DNA of 38,916 nt from an uncultured Parcubacteria group bacterium (GTDB lineage Bacteria > Patescibacteriota > Minisyncoccia > UBA6257 > 2-01-FULL-56-20): positions 1 through 38,916 of the forward strand of contig CAJAQL010000022.1 of assembly GCA_903944135.1 (NCBI GenBank), given 5' to 3'. The notes under the pieces were generated by a model. That model did no database searches, was not told the DNA's origin, and saw only the letters and a list, made by a program, of their open reading frames with translations. Shown piece by piece: positions 1 to 7,916 of the stretch (position 1 is the first letter of the stretch; each line of letters starts with the position of its first letter). The translations under genes and the position numbers were made by a program.

Positions 1-1
1 C

Positions 2-478
2 ACCCCGCGGGAAAAGCTGGAAAAAGAATCTCTTGAAACCCGGGAGGTGAACGGACATCCGAGACGAAGGAACAATGAAGACACCGGCGAAGAAGACGGT
101 GACGATCTCGAAGGAGCGCCTCTTGGCGGCGGCGGTTCGCCGCGCAAACCCCGCCCGGAATTCGAGAAAAAATATTCCGGCGAAGAATTGGTAGAGACAT
201 GGAACAAGGCGAACGGTAGCCGTATGAGGATCAATCTGGAAGAGGCGAAAAAGAACTTCCCGACGTTCTTTGGTGAAGAAAGAATATCCGTCGATGATTT
301 CTGGCAATTCAATGAATTTTATGCGGAGCGGCACGGTGACGAGGAACGATTTGAAGGGATGCCGAGCATGCAAAAGGCTGCGCGCAAACGCAAAAAGCCC
401 GGATTTTGGGCGCGGCTTTTCGGCCGTGGCCGCGCAAAGAGCGAGCGCAACTTCCTTGATTTCTTAGGCAAAAAATAA
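2..478 (+). CDS. hypothetical protein, possibly 5'-truncated (frame is open to the window edge; GTG at 47 is an alternative start)
   Basis: Open frame from position 2; ORF track start GTG 47 preceded by gggagg; stop at 478; basic C-terminus. Confidence 0.6.
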   Translation, partial: TPREKLEKESLETREVNGHPRRRNNEDTGEEDGDDLEGAPLGGGGSPRKPRPEFEKKYSGEELVETWNKANGSRMRINLEEAKKNFPTFFGEERISVDDFWQFNEFYAERHGDEERFEGMPSMQKAARKRKKPGFWARLFGRGRAKSERNFLDFLGKK

Positions 479-497
479 TAACTAAATCAATATCTCC

Positions 498-761
498 ATG
501 GACGATCAAACGCAAAACACAGATCTGCAGAAGGAGCTCGACGAACTTCTTCTTGATTTAAAAAAAGATCATCAGGCTTTCGGCATTAAGAGCAAGGTTC
601 TTGTCGCGAAAGCCGACCGCTTAGCGGATGAGCTCGAAAAGACGGATTTTTCCGATCTTGACCGTGCCGAAAAAAAAGCAATGAAGGACTTGGGCGACAT
701 CACTGCCGAAGAGGTTGCCTCCCTTGAGCTTGTTGATGAGGCAAATTCAAGAGAAGAATAA
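498..761 (+). CDS. small hypothetical protein (87 aa, charged/helical)
   Basis: ATG 498 closely follows the upstream ORF. Confidence 0.55.
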   Translation: MDDQTQNTDLQKELDELLLDLKKDHQAFGIKSKVLVAKADRLADELEKTDFSDLDRAEKKAMKDLGDITAEEVASLELVDEANSREE

Positions 762-916
762 GTTTCCCGCAGCAAAGCTGACGGGATATCGGCGGATATT
801 GGATTCGCTGATATCTTTTGTGCGGTTCTATGGTGCATAGATCGTATTATGACGACGGATTTTCGGTGTCTCGATCTTGCGGACGGAGTGATTCTCGGAA
901 CTCGACATCGAAATAC

Positions 917-946
917 TTGACAAAATCTTTGTTTCTGAGGTATTAA
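917..946 (+). promoter_or_regulatory. sigma70-type promoter TTGACA-18-TATTAA
   Basis: TTGACA 917-922, TATTAA 941-946, upstream of the ORF at 997. Confidence 0.55.
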
Positions 947-996
947 AGAAGAAGAACCATTGAGATGTAAAATCCCTTTTGCGGAGGTTGGAAGAA

Positions 997-1563
997 ATGG
1001 AATTACTGAAAGGAAATCGTACGGCGATATCCGGCGCGAGATCGTATAGGGCTCTCGCGGAAGTTGCCTTGATGGATTTGCGTCAATTGTCCGAACCGGT
1101 GGCGATGGTTTGCGGACCGATCAAATCCGGTGGCGCGTTGCTCAGGAAAGACTGCGATCCGGCAGAGGCGAAAAAAAGAAATCGCGCGAAACTCAACGGC
1201 GTCATATCCTTCCTCTCCAGGGAGCGCGCGATCTTTAACCAGTTGCCTTTTCTTGATCGGGCCGAGGAGCTCAGGACCGGAAAGAGATTGCGGCGCAAAT
1301 GGACAGGCGAATCTGTCCGCGACTATGTACTTTCTCTTTTTTCTCGTGACGGAGGAAAAAGAGAAAGCACAAGCGACAGAGATCATCTTCGGAACGAATT
1401 TCATCTTCCGATTCTGGCGTCCGGTTTGATCGGCACCATATACTTCCTTGATGGATGGAAGGATTCCGTCGGTTCTCGCTGGTATCATGCACAGGCCAAA
1501 GAGCTCGGCGTTGAGATCCGGCATGTCATTCCGATCCTTAAAAAGACCGCCGCAAAAAGGTAG
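997..1563 (+). CDS. hypothetical protein; VCGPI...IFNQLPFLD stretch weakly suggests a nucleoside-deoxyribosyltransferase/DUF4406-like fold
   Basis: ATG 997 with ggagg upstream (ORF-track start 979 is less likely); stop 1563; followed by a strong terminator. Confidence 0.6.
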   Translation: MELLKGNRTAISGARSYRALAEVALMDLRQLSEPVAMVCGPIKSGGALLRKDCDPAEAKKRNRAKLNGVISFLSRERAIFNQLPFLDRAEELRTGKRLRRKWTGESVRDYVLSLFSRDGGKRESTSDRDHLRNEFHLPILASGLIGTIYFLDGWKDSVGSRWYHAQAKELGVEIRHVIPILKKTAAKR

Positions 1564-1581
1564 TCAACAGTTCTTGTTTTT

Positions 1582-1614
1582 GGCGTCCGACCTCGTGTCG
1601 GACGCCGTTTTTAT
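1582..1614 (+). terminator. rho-independent terminator
   Basis: GGCGTCCGAC-CTCGT-GTCGGACGCC (10 bp perfect) followed by GTTTTTATT. Confidence 0.85.
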
Positions 1615-1770
1615 TGCGGTCGGCTTACTCCACCTGAAGCGAAAGACCTGCGCTTCAGCGCAGAAGACGAAGCGGAGGGTGGAGAATCTCCCAAGTCGCA
1701 TTGTTACGACCGTAGGGTCGTGCGCATGGGCATCCCTTTTGGAATGCCCAGGGCTTGAGATCGGGGAGAT

Positions 1771-3699
1771 TTACAGATGATAGACGAAGATCGAAGTGCC
1801 GATCCTGAAATCGGGCGAAGGGACATTGCCCATGCCGGGCGCCGGCGGGCGGAGTGCGGTGAGCCACGAATAGGAATCATTTGCATTCCGCGTTTGTCCT
1901 TCGCCAAGAGGCTGGGTTGCCCCTTCAAGCGTGTTCACGGAAACCGCGAGCCAATGGATGTTCTCATCGGCTGGGTTCCCCTTTGATGATGACCAATCAA
2001 TTTCCTTTGCGCCAAGCTCATATTTTGGATTGCTGCCGCCGAAATAGTCGACGGCTATCTTGTCGACTTCGGGATGGATATTGACCCATGCCCGGAACCG
2101 CAGGAGATCTTGCCCCCAGTCATAGTTCGAATCGGTCACATAATGATAGCCGTTCATGGTTCCGCCGCCGATCTCATTGAAATAGGAAAGGAAATAAGGC
2201 GCGGTAAAAAGCGTTTCGCAGAAGAGCCAGACAAGAAGGAATACCAAGATGCTGTATTTTATGAATGATGCGACGATCGATGTTGCCATGGTCGCGACGA
2301 TGTTTTGAGCCGATGTAATGCGGGAAAGATCGAATCGCATGATCCATTTTTTCCAGACGCCCGAGGAAAGGATATAGATGAAGGGGACAGTGGGAATGAT
2401 ATGCCGGATGCCGATGTTCAGGGTGCTATGCATGCTATACCCCCAATAGAGGACAATGAATGATATCATCGTGAACTCCGCGGGATTGACGCTCACATAA
2501 TCGAAAATATTATGAGCAATGTGCCAGTGGGATGCACGCGCTTTTTCCCACATCCACCAAAGTGCGAGAATGAGCGCTGTTGCTACGATAATGAGAGTCG
2601 GCAATGGCTCTTTCAAAAGATAGAGGAGCGGGAAATAGATCCACCCGCCGGAACCGACGATGTGTCCCATAAAATAGATCGTGTTGCCGCCGTCGGCTCG
2701 CTGAAGGACCATGAGGATGCCGAGGGCATATTGCGCAACGGGACGAAGGATCGGACTCTTTGCCATCCAGATCGTAAGGTCAGCAAGGCATCGTGTGCCG
2801 CGGCACATCTGTCCTGCGGGCGTGGGGCCGGATCCGAACGAGTTCAGGATGAAGGTCGTGTCGGAGACCTGCTTCGTGATGGGATAATTGAAAGTGAAAA
2901 GGAAATAGATCGGATAAACGATACAGGCATAGCCGATGAGAAAAATGAAAATAAGGCTTTTCAGATAACGCCATCCGGCGCGCCAGATATCATGATGCGA
3001 TTTCGTGACAATATCCCGGATCCATAGGACAAGAAGGACGAAAATAAAAAGCGGCACGAGAAGCGGCGTGGAAAATTTGGTGACCTGGGCGATGCCGAAG
3101 GCGATCCCGGCAAGCCACAGATTTTTTATCGTCGGTGATTCGATGAAACGTATGAAGAAATAAGTTCCGAGCAGGATGCCGAATGCCGCGCCGACGTCAG
3201 TGGTCACGTAATGCCCATGGGCAAGGACAGTAGGGGACAATCCAAAGAGGAACGCCGGGAGCAATGCCCACCATGCTCCCATGAGCCGTCGTGCAAAGAA
3301 ATAGACGAGAATGATCGTGAGGATCGTGAGCAGGATCGGCATGATCCGTGCGGTTCGGATGATTGCATTCGCGTCATTGCCTGATTCATAAAGGAACTGT
3401 GTTCCCATATTCCACTGTGCATTCACCTGGTTTTGCCATGCGTCGCTCTGGGTCGGGAATGTCGGGTTCAGAAAAAGAACCGGCAGCATGGCGAGCGCTT
3501 TCACGAGCGGAGGATGTTCGGGATTCAAACGATAGTCCAGATTGTGCACGTAGCCATAACCGGCGGGAATGTGCGCCAATTCGTCGTCGATGGCGGAATC
3601 TGTGCGCGATGCCCAGAGCATCAAGCCAAAAGAAACAATACAGATGAGTGCAAGCGTTATTCCCGCGAACCGAGAGGATATCTTTTTTAAAATAGGCAT
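1771..3699 (-). CDS. polytopic membrane glycosyltransferase, GT39/PMT (ArnT-like) family
   Basis: Multiple TM segments; N-terminal DELAHIPAGYGY...NPEHPPLVKAL motif. Start reassigned to internal Met14 (3699) because TATAAT lies 6 nt upstream on the minus strand. Confidence 0.75.
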   Translation of the reverse strand: MPILKKISSRFAGITLALICIVSFGLMLWASRTDSAIDDELAHIPAGYGYVHNLDYRLNPEHPPLVKALAMLPVLFLNPTFPTQSDAWQNQVNAQWNMGTQFLYESGNDANAIIRTARIMPILLTILTIILVYFFARRLMGAWWALLPAFLFGLSPTVLAHGHYVTTDVGAAFGILLGTYFFIRFIESPTIKNLWLAGIAFGIAQVTKFSTPLLVPLFIFVLLVLWIRDIVTKSHHDIWRAGWRYLKSLIFIFLIGYACIVYPIYFLFTFNYPITKQVSDTTFILNSFGSGPTPAGQMCRGTRCLADLTIWMAKSPILRPVAQYALGILMVLQRADGGNTIYFMGHIVGSGGWIYFPLLYLLKEPLPTLIIVATALILALWWMWEKARASHWHIAHNIFDYVSVNPAEFTMISFIVLYWGYSMHSTLNIGIRHIIPTVPFIYILSSGVWKKWIMRFDLSRITSAQNIVATMATSIVASFIKYSILVFLLVWLFCETLFTAPYFLSYFNEIGGGTMNGYHYVTDSNYDWGQDLLRFRAWVNIHPEVDKIAVDYFGGSNPKYELGAKEIDWSSSKGNPADENIHWLAVSVNTLEGATQPLGEGQTRNANDSYSWLTALRPPAPGMGNVPSPDFRIGTSIFVYHL

Positions 3700-3859
3700 A
3701 CAGAAATTATAGAACCTATCCCGAATATCCTCCAGCATCCATGGTTCGATCCTGTTTTGCGGCCAGACCTAAAAAATCTGCATCAAAGCCCTGAGAGAGG
3801 TTCTTGCGATATGAACTTGCACGCTTTAAGTATTGCTGATGTTTTGGTAGAATTAATCA

Positions 3860-4393
3860 GTGGACAAGAAGGATTTCAAAAAGAAAATGTGGATCGGGAT
3901 AGGGATCATTGCCGGAAGCATGATCGTTTTCGGAATGGCCCTTTATTTCTTTGCGGACAATATTCAGGAACAAGCCAATGCCATTGCGGGAAGCCGTGAC
4001 GATATTGCAAACCAGAGTGCCGCTATCAATTCCTACAGCAACCTCAAGGCGAGCGCCGCAGAAGCTGCCACCTATCAAACTGCCATGGACAAACTTCTTG
4101 CAACGCAGGATAGTCTTATTGCGTTTCCATCGGAGATCAATAGCATTGCATCGAATGATGGCGTGAGCATGACATTCTCATTTGACGGCGATCCTGTTCC
4201 GGCGAGTTCGAATACGGTGGGATACGTAGGTTTCAAGCTCGGCATGACGGGTTCATTGGATGGCATAACATCGTTCCTTAGGGACATAGAGTCTTCCACG
4301 CCGATCCTGCTTTCCAAAATAGATTCTTTCGACATAACCCGGAGCGGGTCGTCATATACGCTTGCGGCGGCGGGAAGAGTATTTTTCAAATAA
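3860..4393 (+). CDS. PilO-like type IV pilus assembly protein (one N-terminal TM, periplasmic domain)
   Basis: GTG start; TM then coiled coil then PilO-like C-terminal domain; TAGAAT 6 nt upstream. Confidence 0.5.
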   Translation: MDKKDFKKKMWIGIGIIAGSMIVFGMALYFFADNIQEQANAIAGSRDDIANQSAAINSYSNLKASAAEAATYQTAMDKLLATQDSLIAFPSEINSIASNDGVSMTFSFDGDPVPASSNTVGYVGFKLGMTGSLDGITSFLRDIESSTPILLSKIDSFDITRSGSSYTLAAAGRVFFK

Positions 4394-4402
4394 GACAACA
4401 AC

Positions 4403-4627
4403 ATGGACGGCGCGATCATTTTTTTCAGAAAGCATATGGAACAATTTTTAGTCGGGCTTGCCGTTCTTCTGATCGGCATCATGGCATCCTGTTTTGTTTG
4501 GGGCGTTATCTACCTTTCCCAGAATCTTGACAGCGTCTTTGCGTCGAAATCAGCAGAAATCAAGATAGTCAGTTTCGATCTGTCAGACGCGAAAAAGCTG
4601 AACCTTCGAGGGCTTCTTCCGCAATAG
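4403..4627 (+). CDS. small single-TM protein, probably co-transcribed with the PilO-like gene
   Basis: ATG 4403, 9 nt after the previous stop; one hydrophobic segment. Confidence 0.5.
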   Translation: MDGAIIFFRKHMEQFLVGLAVLLIGIMASCFVWGVIYLSQNLDSVFASKSAEIKIVSFDLSDAKKLNLRGLLPQ

Positions 4628-4689
4628 TTTCTTGGCGGTCATTCGAAGTTCGCGGGAAATCTAAAAAAATTCAACAAAAAATTATTTTC

Positions 4690-5725
4690 ATGAAAGACAT
4701 CGAAAATCTTGACGTATTGGTTTCCGAAGCCCGGCGGCTGGCCGGGCGGCTTTGACGTCGCCGGCAAACAGGCGCGCATCAAGGAACTTGAAGCGAAAAT
4801 GTCGGCGCCTGCTTTTTGGTCCAATCGCGCGCGCGCGGACACGCTCATCAAAGAGCTCGGCATTTTGAGCAATATCGTAGGCGAGTTCGATAAGCTTGAA
4901 AATTTACTCGGCTTGCTCGAGAAGAACGTCGAGGATCAGAAATTCTTTGAAGCGAAAAAGGTCTTCCGATCGCTTGAGCTTCAGGAACTTTTCAAGAGTC
5001 CATACGATATCGGTACGGCGGTGGTTTCCATCTTTCCCGGGGCGGGAGGGGATGACGCCGAGGATTGGGCGCGGATGCTCGGTGAGATGTATGAAAGTTA
5101 TGCAAAACGTCGCGACTGGAAAGTGAATGTCATCGATGACAGTATTCGATCGCGGACGATCGAGATCCGCGGAGACTATGCATATGGTTATTTAAAGAAA
5201 GAATCCGGCGTACATCGCCTGGTGCGCATTTCGCCGTTCAATGCGAAACATTCACGCGAAACGTCGTTCGCGCTCGTGGAAGTCGTGCCCGAGCTCCCCG
5301 AACTTGAAGAATCAAAACTGCAGATACCGGAAGACGATCTGAAGTTCGAATTTTCGCGCGCGGGCGGACCCGGCGGCCAGAACGTGAACAAAGTGGAAAC
5401 GGCGGTGCGTGTGACGCATTTGCCGACCGGCATCACGATCTCTGCGCGCACCGAGCGGTCGCAGGCGCAGAATCGCGAATATGCTGTGAAACTTTTAAAA
5501 GCCAAGCTCTTTGCGCGCATGGAGAAGGAGAAGGTGGACAAGCTCGAAAAGCTTCGCACGAACGTGAAGCCGGAATGGGGCAATCAGATCCGATCGTATG
5601 TTCTGAATCCGTATCAGATGGTGAAGGACCATCGCACTGGAACTGAAACCTCGAAGGTGGACGGTGTGCTCGCCGGAGACCTCGATATATTTATAGAGAG
5701 CGAAGTGGAAGCGACGGAGATATAA
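4690..5725 (+). CDS. prfB: peptide chain release factor 2 with programmed +1 frameshift: join(4690..4752,4754..5725)
   Basis: GGQ motif ([15 protein letters not shown]). ATG 4690 zero-frame [21 protein letters not shown] ends at CTT TGA C (4750-4756); +1 shift continues as [22 protein letters not shown]. Confidence 0.93.
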
Positions 5726-5737
5726 CAGCTCCGGTTT

Positions 5738-5840
5738 CTGTTCTGTCATTCCCGCGCAGGCGGAAATCCAATATTGGAAGCATGGATCCCCGCCGGAGCC
5801 CGTACCCGCGCGCGCGGACACGGGGGCGACAGAAAAGAAC
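5738..5840. repeat. palindromic MITE-like intergenic repeat with CTGTC...GACAG ends (TTCTGTCATTCCCGCG.../...GGGGGCGACAGAAAAGAA)
   Basis: Terminal inverted repeats; same family near 10115, 17040, 26766, 27804, 28456 and 29950. Confidence 0.6.
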
Positions 5841-5878
5841 ATAAACGGAGGGTTTCTTTTCTTGAAGATTGATCAAGC

Positions 5879-5945
5879 AGGATGCCACAATGCCACCCTG
5901 AGGGGTTCGTCCTCGCATACCCTCAGGGTGGCGTTGTGGCATCCT
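5879..5945. repeat. 26-bp inverted repeat (long hairpin, 15-nt loop)
   Basis: AGGATGCCACAATGCCACCCTGAGGG (5879-5904) / CCCTCAGGGTGGCGTTGTGGCATCCT (5920-5945), a single G-T wobble. Confidence 0.9.
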
Positions 5946-5980
5946 GACGAATCTTCCAGAAAACGGGAAAGCCGGAGTCC

Positions 5981-6008
5981 TTGACAATGTTCTTTGTCCG
6001 TCTATAAT
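5981..6008 (+). promoter_or_regulatory. consensus sigma70-type promoter TTGACA-16-TATAAT upstream of the 23S locus
   Basis: TTGACA 5981-5986, TATAAT 6003-6008. Confidence 0.8.
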
Positions 6009-6085
6009 AGTACTCACGATTCGAATGTCGAAGAAAATCAACTCTCAAGTTTTCGGCGACTAAACCGCATGCTTCTGCATACGAA

Positions 6086-6112
6086 CGGCCGCCCGGTGCG
6101 GCTGATTTTTTT
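6086..6112 (+). terminator. intrinsic terminator/attenuator-like hairpin between the promoter and 23S
   Basis: CGGCCGC-CCGGT-GCGGCTG stem (one G-U) followed by seven Ts. Confidence 0.6.
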
Positions 6113-6368
6113 CTTTCGTTTCGCGCGTCATTTGACAAAGATCCGTTATGAAATGGAACCATGGAAGTAGAGCCATGGATATGCATATAAGATAGCTCTG
6201 CGTCACGCGCACTTCACGCAATGTGAAGTGCCACAAGCGCATTCTGGAACGCATCGGACATTTTCGTCGTTCGTTGCGGAAAAGACAGCGTACACTGCGA
6301 AGCATTTTTCGCGGACCAATTTCTCGTGGCGAGCAGAGCATAACTATTGTGCGAAAGCACAATGGCAA

Positions 6369-6392
6369 GAAGTCAGTATTGGGATGGTTGGC
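6369..6392 (+). other. 5' strand of 24-bp 23S precursor processing stem (pairs with 9978-10001)
   Basis: GAAGTCAGTATTGGGATGGTTGGC pairs with GCCAACCATCCCAATGCTGACTTC, one T-G wobble. Confidence 0.85.
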
Positions 6393-6960
6393 ATTTCCGC
6401 CGCAAGGCGGAACTCAATAAGGGCGAATGGTGGATGCCTTGACTAGAAAAGGCGATGAAGGACGTGGCGTAGCGACGATACGCCTCGGGGAGGTGCGTAG
6501 CAACCTGTGATCCGAGGATTTCCGAATGGGGTAACCTAATGAAGTAAACCTTCATTGCTCGGCGTAAGCCGAGAGCGCACCCGGTGAAGCAAAACATTTC
6601 AGTAACCGGAGGAACAAAGAATAAATAATTATTCCCTGAGTATCGGCGAGAGAAACGGGAACAGCCCAAACTAAGGTTCTGATTTATCAGGACGTTAGCG
6701 TTATAAGGGAGGAACGCTGCTTTGCTTATCGCAAAGCGCAGAGCACTTCGGTGCTTCGCGTTTCGCGATTCGCGAGGAAAGGAGGAGTAAAAAAATCGTT
6801 AGTTAGCCAAAGCCGTCTGGAAAGCGGCGCCAGAGCGGGTGATAGCCCCCTAGGCGAAAACTTACGATCTCCTTAGTTTTTCTACTTGAGTACTTCGAGG
6901 TCAAACAGTCTTGAAGGAATTTGGCAGTACTATCTGCTAAGGCTAAATACTTTTCTAGAT

Positions 6961-6997
<37 letters not shown>

Positions 6998-7743
6998 CAG
7001 GCCGGTGAGGCCGATGAAATAGAATCTGAAACCATTTGTCTACAAGGAATTGAACCTCGAACGGCTACGGAGCAATCCGCGGACGAGAGGAACAATGTGC
7101 CTATTGAAGAATGAGCCAACGACTTATTTTGTGTTGCTTGTCTAAGCGCGTATAGCGCAGAGGCATAGGGAAACCGAGTCTTAATAGGGCGAATACGGCA
7201 GCATGAGATAGACCCGAAGCCAGATGAGCTTGCCTTGGCCAGGTTGAAGTTCCGCGAAAGCGGAATGGAGGACCGAACTGGTGGGTTGTTCAACACCCTC
7301 GGATGAGCTGAGGTAAGGAGTGAAAAGCTAATCGAATCTGGTAATAGCTGGTTCTCTCCGAAATAGTTTTAGGACTAGCGGTATGGTAAACCAATGGGGG
7401 TAGAGCACTGGATGATTCGTAAAGACCGAAAGGCCGACGCATCAATCAAACTCCGAATACCATTGAGAGATCCCATACTAGTCAGACTGCGGGGGCTAAG
7501 CTCCGTGGTCGCGAGGGGAAGAGCCCAGATCATCATCTAAGGTCCCTAAATTTACGCTCAGTGTAAAAGGTAGTTTTCTGCCATAGACAGATAGTAGGTT
7601 GGCTTAGAGGTAGCCATCCTTTAAAGAGTGTGTAACAACTCACTATTCGATGGCAGGAAGCGCCGAAAATGTACCGGGGCTAAAGCGTAATACCGAAGAT
7701 ATGGGTGCGTGGACTTCACAGAGGAAAATCCTCAAAAGTGTGT

Positions 7744-7870
7744 GGGGCTGTAGCTCAGTTGGGAGAGCGCTCAACTTCTGCTTTAGGTTTTTGTTTAGAT
7801 CGTTCCGGAACGATTGAAACAGAAGCTTCGAAGTTGGGAGTCAGCGGTTCGATCCCGTTCAGCTCCACCA
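7744..7870 (+). tRNA. tRNA-Ala-like element embedded in the 23S IVS, with enlarged anticodon arm
   Basis: Acceptor GGGGCTG/CAGCTCC with G3:U70, A73, encoded CCA; D arm GCTC-AGTTGGGA-GAGC; T arm AGCGG-TTCGATC-CCGTT; anticodon stem CTCAA/TTGGG extended to 9 bp (CTCAACTTC/GAAGTTGGG) and capped by an extra hairpin. Confidence 0.8.
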
Positions 7871-7888
7871 CATATTTGTTCTTTTCAT

Positions 7889-7916
7889 GGTGAACCTTCT
7901 TTTCTGAAGGTTCACC
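7889..7916 (+). other. 11-bp hairpin within the IVS, 3' of the tRNA-like element
   Basis: GGTGAACCTTC-TTTTCT-GAAGGTTCACC. Confidence 0.85.

Noticed and set aside
6129-6160. Second TTGACA as a full promoter for 23S
   Set aside because: No acceptable -10 at 16-18 nt spacing.
7781-7832. Archaeal-type or group I intron in the tRNA-like element
   Set aside because: Too short for group I, no convincing bulge-helix-bulge, and the spliced anticodon would not be Ala; left as an open question rather than annotated.
7744-7870. Reading the tRNA-like element as a tmRNA
   Set aside because: The acceptor sequence matches tmRNA too, but a canonical D arm is present and there is no tag ORF or pseudoknot region; tRNA-Ala origin fits better.
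7705-7893. ORF-track 62-aa protein ...GAVAQLGERSTS...GSIPFSSTT
   Set aside because: This is translation of the tRNA-like element in 23S rRNA; such peptides are typical tRNA mis-annotations.
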